The position numbers were made by a program, and so were the translations under genes. The notes under the pieces are model-generated. The model ran no database searches and had not been told where the DNA came from. It was given only the letters and a program-made list of their open reading frames with translations. A stretch of 9,716 nt of DNA from Candidatus Thioglobus sp. (lineage in GTDB: Bacteria > Pseudomonadota > Gammaproteobacteria > PS1 > Thioglobaceae): the NCBI GenBank assembly GCA_003978185.1, contig QOAH01000056.1, positions 1 through 9,716 on the forward strand. Direction: 5' to 3'. Of the stretch, positions 6,315 through 9,716 are shown piece after piece; the stretch's first letter is position 1; every line of letters begins with the position of its first letter.

Positions 6315-6770
6315 ATGATTAACATTAACAAACTATACAAATCACTATTTTCGGCTATTGTGGCTTTTGGTCTTCTAACTGGCAGTGCATCTGCCATGAT
6401 GGATGGTTCGAACGCAGATCATGCAAAAATTGTGGTGCAAATGAGCAGTAATGACGCTAGAGCTCAAGGTCGAACTTTAAAGCGAGTGGGTTGGATAATG
6501 GATGCATTTGAAGACAAAGCAACACTTGAAGTGGTTGCTATTGGTCCTGCATTTAGTATGCTAGCTAAAGATGGAAAATACGCTAAAAATATCACGAAAC
6601 TAATGAAGCGAGGCGTTGTGTTTACTGCGGATGCTAGTATTCAAAAAATGATGAAGAAGCACAAGCTACCTACTGATCTAGTAGCTGGTGTAAAGCATGT
6701 TAAGGTTGGTCCAGCACACATCGTTAAATTGCAAATGCAAGATTATAAATATTTAGCGTTGTTCTTTTAA
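6315..6770 (+). CDS. secreted DsrE-like protein without cysteines (copy 2)
   Basis: This 151-residue protein is a paralogue of the gene at 3130. It has a Sec signal peptide (LFSAIVAFGLLTGSASA, cut before MMD). A DsrE-like domain follows: KIVVQMSSNDARA, LEVVAIGPAFSML, GVVFTADASI and the ending DYKYLALFF. Both copies lack cysteine, so the sulfur-transfer residue of DsrE/TusD is absent. The function is unknown; a periplasmic binding or structural role is possible. The start is fixed by a strong AGGAGAG at 6301-6307, and a strong terminator follows the stop. The 57 C-terminal residues differ from copy 1 at three positions, while the central region differs far more. Confidence 0.83.
   Translation: MININKLYKSLFSAIVAFGLLTGSASAMMDGSNADHAKIVVQMSSNDARAQGRTLKRVGWIMDAFEDKATLEVVAIGPAFSMLAKDGKYAKNITKLMKRGVVFTADASIQKMMKKHKLPTDLVAGVKHVKVGPAHIVKLQMQDYKYLALFF
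6597..6737 (+). repeat. near-identical segment shared with first DsrE-like gene
   Basis: This is the direct-repeat partner of 3412-3552. Bases 6621-6684 are identical to 3436-3499. The two copies lie in the same orientation about 3.2 kb apart, flanking merTP, the trmO-like gene and the Sel1-repeat gene. Confidence 0.85.
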
Positions 6771-6796
6771 AAGATAAAGGTTTTTCCAGTATTCTT

Positions 6797-6831
6797 AAAA
6801 CCGTATTTATTTTAAATAAATACGGTTTTTT
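6797..6831 (+). terminator. rho-independent terminator after DsrE-like copy 2
   Basis: CCGTATTTATTT (6801-6812) and AAATAAATACGG (6814-6825) are perfectly complementary around one base. The stem is extended by AAAA (6797-6800) pairing with the T-run that follows (6826-6831). A long stem followed by six T residues is a textbook terminator for the gene ending at 6770. The A-run on the other side could let it act on leftward transcripts too. Confidence 0.9.
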
Positions 6832-6914
6832 AATTTATAAAGTCGCATTAGAATTCAAATAATTCGATTGAGATTTAGTAAGAATCTGGAAATTCTTAAT
6901 TTAAGGAGTTCTGC

Positions 6915-7679
6915 ATGTTATTAAAAACTTTCTCTTTCGTTTTAATATATTCATTATTGTCATTATCAATTTCGGCTGCACCAGTCAAGGTGGTTATTGA
7001 GCCTAATCAAAAGCATGTTCTCAAGCTTAAAGCATCAAATCAATGTGAACGTTGTAATTTAAGTGGAGCAAATTTAAGTAAAGCTAGCCTTAGCAAAGCT
7101 AATCTTAAAAAAGCAAAATTATTATTCACAAATCTTACTAATGCTAATCTTTCAGAAGCAAATCTTATGGATGCTAATCTGACTATGGCCGATCTTAGTA
7201 ATGCAGACCTCAGAAAAGCTGATCTTAGCTATGCAATTCTTATAAGGGCCAATCTCCAAAATGCAAATTTTACTGAAGCAAATTTAAGTAGGGCAAAAAT
7301 GACGAGAGCAGATCTTACAAATGCTAGTCTTCAGCGGGCAATGCTCAGTAAGATCTCCTTCAGATCTGCTAATCTATCAGGCGCAAACCTATCTGGATCG
7401 ACTCTTATTGAGGCAGACTTTAAAAATACTAATCTTACCAAGGCAAATTTTAGCAATGCAAACCTTTTGTATGCAAACTTTACCAAAGCTAAGTTCAAAG
7501 GTGCAAACTTCTCGGGCGCTAATCTTATTTCCGCGTCATTCGTTGGCGCTGATCTTAAAGGTGTAAATTTTAGAGGAGCTGATCTTACGGAAGCAGATCT
7601 TTCGGGAGCAGACTTAACAGGGGCCGACCTAACAGGAGTAGACCTTACAGATGCAGATATGTCAGGAGTAAAGCGATAA
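6915..7679 (+). CDS. secreted pentapeptide-repeat protein
   Basis: This 254-residue protein has a Sec signal peptide (FSFVLIYSLLSLSISA, cut near SAA-PVK). A CxxC pair (Cys44, Cys47) follows in QCERCNLSGANL. About 40 tandem pentapeptides of the A(D/N)LxX type then run nearly to the C-terminus (for example GADLTEADLSGADLTGADL). Pentapeptide repeats fold into a right-handed quadrilateral beta-helix. The CxxCxLSGANL cap is common in exported members, whose function is generally unknown. DNA-gyrase-protecting members such as Qnr are cytosolic and lack a signal peptide, so that role is unlikely. The start is supported by AAGGAG (6903-6908) with six-base spacing. It converges on the CobW-family gene with only 13 bases between the stop codons. 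Confidence 0.88.
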   Translation: MLLKTFSFVLIYSLLSLSISAAPVKVVIEPNQKHVLKLKASNQCERCNLSGANLSKASLSKANLKKAKLLFTNLTNANLSEANLMDANLTMADLSNADLRKADLSYAILIRANLQNANFTEANLSRAKMTRADLTNASLQRAMLSKISFRSANLSGANLSGSTLIEADFKNTNLTKANFSNANLLYANFTKAKFKGANFSGANLISASFVGADLKGVNFRGADLTEADLSGADLTGADLTGVDLTDADMSGVKR

Positions 7680-7692
7680 TAGTTTGATGTAG

Positions 7693-8712
7693 TTATTTAG
7701 AGATACAATCTTTGATTCCTTGACGTATTTCATCTTTGGGTAAATCTCGACCGATAAATACGATTCTGGTTATAGGTTCTTCACCATCAAGCCACTTACG
7801 ATCAAGCTTGGCCTCAAATAGGCTATGTATTCCTTGGAATATAGTGCGTTGATCATGATCTTTGAAGTTTATTATGCCTTTGAATCGCAGTAATCGCTCT
7901 TCGTAACGCATAATAAAAAAAGAGAACCAATCTAATAATAATTCCTTATGTATAGGTTCTTTAATTTCGATACTCAAACTACTAATGTTGTCTAAATGGG
8001 GTTTATGTTGATGAGTATTGATTGCAGGACTGTTTGTTGTTTGTTGTGAGGTAGGGACGCTTGTAAAGCCAGCATTAAGGCGAGACATGGAATTATTGAC
8101 AATATCAAATAAAGGTGGGATGTCGATTTGACACTCACTGGCCAATTGTAATTGTGCATGGGCATTGATAGATGTGACACGCTGCTGAATTTGTTGTAAT
8201 TTCTCAGCGTCAATCAGGTCAGTTTTATTAAGAATAATATAATCAGCCACACCTATTTGTTCTTGAGCTTCAGAAAATTCATCAAGTTGTGAGGCAATAA
8301 AATAAGCATCAACAACAGTAATAATCCCATTGAGGTTGACTAAAGGTTTTAGCTTGGGTGAGTGCAAGGTTTCAACGATAGGTCCGGGGCGTGCGATACC
8401 GGTAGTCTCCATGACGATATGTTCAAAGTTAATCAAGCCTTTGTTGCGATTATCAAGTAATTTTGTAATGGCAACTACTAGATCATCACGCACTTCGCAA
8501 CAGACACAACCGTTGTTCATTTCCAGCATTCGGTCACCAGCTTCATCTAATATTAGCGCACCATCAATACCGATCTCGCCAAATTCGTTGACGATAATTG
8601 CGAGTTCTTTCCCGTGCTGATCAGTCAATAGATGTTGAAGAAGGGTAGATTTTCCCGCACCTAAAAAACCAGTGATAATGGTGAAGTCAATCGCTTTTTC
8701 AATATTTGCCAT
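7693..8712 (-). CDS. CobW/COG0523-family G3E GTPase (metal chaperone type)
   Basis: This is a 339-residue P-loop GTPase. Walker A is GFLGAGKS (residues 15-22), the family signature GCVCCEVRDD has Cys69, Cys71 and Cys72 (CxCC), ETTG lies at 102-105, and the guanine-specificity motif is NKTD at 162-165. A short histidine-rich linker (NTHQHKPH) precedes a CobW C-terminal domain ending near FIGRDL. COG0523 proteins deliver or allocate metals, such as zinc, cobalt for cobalamin, or iron in nitrile hydratase, using GTP hydrolysis and the CxCC site. The hydrogenase nickel GTPase HypB is a relative in the same G3E class but is a different subfamily. The gene is divergent from the MerR-family regulator across a 117-base gap. 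Which metal it handles cannot be read from sequence. No strong ribosome binding site is seen upstream of the ATG. Confidence 0.88.
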   Translation of the reverse strand: MANIEKAIDFTIITGFLGAGKSTLLQHLLTDQHGKELAIIVNEFGEIGIDGALILDEAGDRMLEMNNGCVCCEVRDDLVVAITKLLDNRNKGLINFEHIVMETTGIARPGPIVETLHSPKLKPLVNLNGIITVVDAYFIASQLDEFSEAQEQIGVADYIILNKTDLIDAEKLQQIQQRVTSINAHAQLQLASECQIDIPPLFDIVNNSMSRLNAGFTSVPTSQQTTNSPAINTHQHKPHLDNISSLSIEIKEPIHKELLLDWFSFFIMRYEERLLRFKGIINFKDHDQRTIFQGIHSLFEAKLDRKWLDGEEPITRIVFIGRDLPKDEIRQGIKDCISK

Positions 8713-8779
8713 ATAATCGTTGTTAGTTGAATTTGATAAGTAAAAAAAACGAAGTGATATTAAAGAGTATTTTCATAGT

Positions 8780-8795
8780 TGTATGTTAACCTACA
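8780..8795. promoter_or_regulatory. 16-bp near-perfect palindrome in the cobW-like/merR-like divergent region
   Basis: TGTATGTTAACCTACA is symmetric at seven of eight base pairs around GTTAAC and lies centrally between the two divergent genes. It could be an operator for one or both. It does not resemble the dyad before the hydrogenase gene, so a different regulator is implied if it is real. No convincing -35/-10 pair was fixed for either gene. Confidence 0.4.
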
Positions 8796-8829
8796 CATAG
8801 TAATTATTAACTTTAGATTTTTTTGATGA

Positions 8830-9300
8830 GTGAGCATTAAGATGTTAATAAATAAACATACGAGAAATACACATACGAGAAGATCGAGCAATCTATTACG
8901 TATTGGCGAACTTGCAAAAAAGCTGGGAGTCACCACAAAAACACTTCGATTTTATGAAAAAGTTGGCCTATTAGATCATCCAATTCGATCGGATTCAGAT
9001 TACCGATTTTATAATGAACGTCATGCTGATGAGGCCTTTGTAATTGTCAGTTTACGTCGACTCGGTTTAACTATTGACGAGTTAAAGCAGCTAAGAGTGA
9101 ATAAAGATAAGGGGTCATTGCGCATAGGCCTATCTTCTTTATTAGATCAAAAACTGTTTGAAATTGAACAGGAGCTAGGGGTTTTACAAGGAAGACAGGA
9201 GGATCTTAGTGCAAGATTTCAAGCATTGTTAACTACTCCGCGTGAACGGCCATCCAATTGTATTTGTGATTTATTACTTATCGATTGTACGTGTATATAA
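8830..9300 (+). CDS. MerR-family metal-type transcriptional regulator
   Basis: A winged helix-turn-helix opens with LLRIGELAKKLGVTTKTLRFYEKVGLL (residues 22-48 from the GTG), followed by YRFYNERHADEAFVIVSLRRLGL. A long dimerisation helix and a cysteine-rich C-terminus come next. The four cysteines are Cys144, Cys146, Cys153 and Cys155 (CxC-x6-CxC, ending SNCICDLLLIDCTCI). There is no cysteine at the start of the dimerisation helix, where MerR and ZntR have one, so the putative metal site is confined to the C-terminal loop, more like CueR. The start is uncertain: GTG at 8830 or ATG at 8842, neither with a good ribosome binding site, and both leave an unusual basic extension before the domain. 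The hydrogenase gene follows after 69 bases, behind a MerR-type promoter this protein most likely controls. Confidence 0.9.
   Translation: MSIKMLINKHTRNTHTRRSSNLLRIGELAKKLGVTTKTLRFYEKVGLLDHPIRSDSDYRFYNERHADEAFVIVSLRRLGLTIDELKQLRVNKDKGSLRIGLSSLLDQKLFEIEQELGVLQGRQEDLSARFQALLTTPRERPSNCICDLLLIDCTCI
8856..8881 (+). repeat. 11-bp direct repeat at the 5' end of the MerR-family gene
   Basis: ACATACGAGAA occurs at 8856-8866 and again at 8871-8881, a 15-base period. In frame it encodes KHTRNTHTRR, a short basic duplication ahead of the DNA-binding domain. It may be untranslated leader if translation begins later than assumed, although no later ATG or GTG lies before the helix-turn-helix. Confidence 0.6.
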
Positions 9301-9306
9301 TAATGA

Positions 9307-9337
9307 TTGACCTTCCCCTTAGGGCAGAGTGTACAAT
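9307..9337 (+). promoter_or_regulatory. MerR-type promoter/operator of the hydrogenase operon
   Basis: TTGACC (-35, 9307-9312) and TACAAT (-10, 9332-9337) are separated by 19 bases, the over-long spacer typical of MerR-activated promoters. The spacer holds an imperfect dyad: ACCTTCCCCT (9310-9319), one central base, then AGGGCAGAGT (9321-9330), symmetric at seven of ten pairs. As I recall it, the left half closely matches the CueR operator of the E. coli copA promoter. Predicted transcription begins near 9344, about 26 bases before the hydrogenase ATG. Confidence 0.8.
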
Positions 9338-9369
9338 CCATAATAATACGTATAAATAGCAGGTATAAA

Positions 9370-9716
9370 ATGAGTAATAAAGACGAAACAGTGCTCAGTA
9401 ATGAGCACACACCATTATTTGCCAATGAGTCGGGGCCAATCAAAGAAGTGCATGCTTTCTGGTTGGCAGGGATGAGTTGTGACGGTTGTTCTATTGCTGC
9501 AGTCGGTGCTAAAAATCCTAGTGTTGAACAATTAATCCACCAGCAAATTCCAGGATTGCCGAAGATCATCCTCCACCATCCTGTTCTTGCCGTAGAGGCA
9601 GGGCATCGTTTTATGGAGCCGTATTACAAAGCTGTTAGAGGTGAATTAGGTGCAACCTACGTTGTCTTGTATGAAGGTTCGGTAGCCGATGAAGATATAG
9701 CAAAAGAAACGGGCGG
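9370..9716 (+). CDS. [NiFe] hydrogenase small subunit, N-terminal part (runs off right edge)
   Basis: The first 115 residues of an electron-transferring hydrogenase small subunit are visible. AFWLAGMSCDGCSIA carries the first two cysteines of the proximal Fe-S cluster (Cys37 and Cys40). It is followed by GAKNPSVEQL, IPGLPKIILHHPVLAVEAG and YVVLYEGSV, a pattern of uptake hydrogenases of the group 1h-like or related lineage. There is no twin-arginine signal (RRxFxK), so the enzyme should stay on the cytoplasmic side rather than be exported like most group 1 enzymes. Known group 1h enzymes often have Asp where Cys40 lies here, so the subgroup is uncertain. AGG at 9361-9363 gives a modest ribosome binding site with six-base spacing. 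The large subunit and maturation genes would be expected just beyond the edge. Confidence 0.88.
   Translation, partial: MSNKDETVLSNEHTPLFANESGPIKEVHAFWLAGMSCDGCSIAAVGAKNPSVEQLIHQQIPGLPKIILHHPVLAVEAGHRFMEPYYKAVRGELGATYVVLYEGSVADEDIAKETG

Noticed and set aside
6797..6831. The long palindrome as a regulatory operator for the pentapeptide gene
   Set aside because: Its position just after a stop codon and the six-T run fit an intrinsic terminator better.
7321..7566. Rightward open frame within the pentapeptide-repeat gene
   Set aside because: It arises from the 15-base periodicity of the repeat gene in another frame and has no independent support.
6915..7679. Quinolone-resistance (Qnr/MfpA-like) pentapeptide protein
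   Set aside because: It has a Sec signal peptide and a CxxC cap, so it is exported and would not meet DNA gyrase.
7992..8213. Second leftward open frame inside the CobW-family gene
   Set aside because: It overlaps the conserved GTPase frame and has no start signal or family resemblance.
8330..8620. Rightward open frame opposite the CobW-family gene
   Set aside because: Antisense to the well-conserved GTPase domain; its composition is that of a reverse complement.
9219..9569. Leftward 116-codon frame spanning the regulator's end and the hydrogenase start
   Set aside because: It runs antisense through two conserved genes and the promoter between them, and its cysteines come from low-complexity reverse reading.

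Overview
The window is an AT-rich (low-GC) bacterial sequence whose gene families and layout fit a Gram-negative proteobacterium, plausibly a marine or sulfur/hydrogen-oxidising gammaproteobacterium. That placement rests on the many Sec-exported periplasmic proteins, mercury-type MerT/MerP, a short TrmO, a CobW GTPase and an uptake [NiFe] hydrogenase. It is an inference from families, not an identification. No rRNA, tRNA, CRISPR array, insertion sequence or integrase was seen, and no stretch over 300 bases lacks a gene.

Layout. (1) The left edge carries the 5' part of a leftward MinD/CooC-type P-loop ATPase. (2) Diverging from it is a rightward NitT/TauT-type ABC operon: a secreted solute-binding protein, then an ATPase that is fused in frame to its permease and interrupted by a one-base frameshift at an A-run near 1867-1870. 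(3) Directly downstream is a secreted, cysteine-free DsrE-like protein. (4) A leftward block follows: a TrmO-like tRNA methyltransferase gene, then an orphan merT-merP pair with its own near-consensus sigma70 promoter. (5) Next is a rightward run of secreted proteins: a Sel1-repeat protein that appears to start at ATA, a second DsrE-like protein whose 3' half is almost identical in DNA to the first copy, and a pentapeptide-repeat protein. (6) At the right are a leftward CobW-family GTPase, a divergent MerR-family regulator with a C-terminal CxC-x6-CxC metal-site candidate, and the start of a [NiFe]-hydrogenase small-subunit gene.

The most interesting signal lies in the 69-base gap between the MerR-family gene and the hydrogenase gene. 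It has a -35 TTGACC and a -10 TACAAT separated by 19 bp, with an imperfect dyad filling the spacer. That is the geometry of promoters activated by MerR-family metal sensors. The left arm closely resembles the CueR operator half-site. The arrangement predicts that a thiol-rich metal sensor directly controls a hydrogenase operon, which I do not know as a described system.

Several genes here handle or sense metals (CooC-like ATPase, MerT/MerP, CobW, MerR, NiFe hydrogenase), so a metal-supply theme around the hydrogenase is a reasonable hypothesis, but the sequence does not prove that these genes act together.
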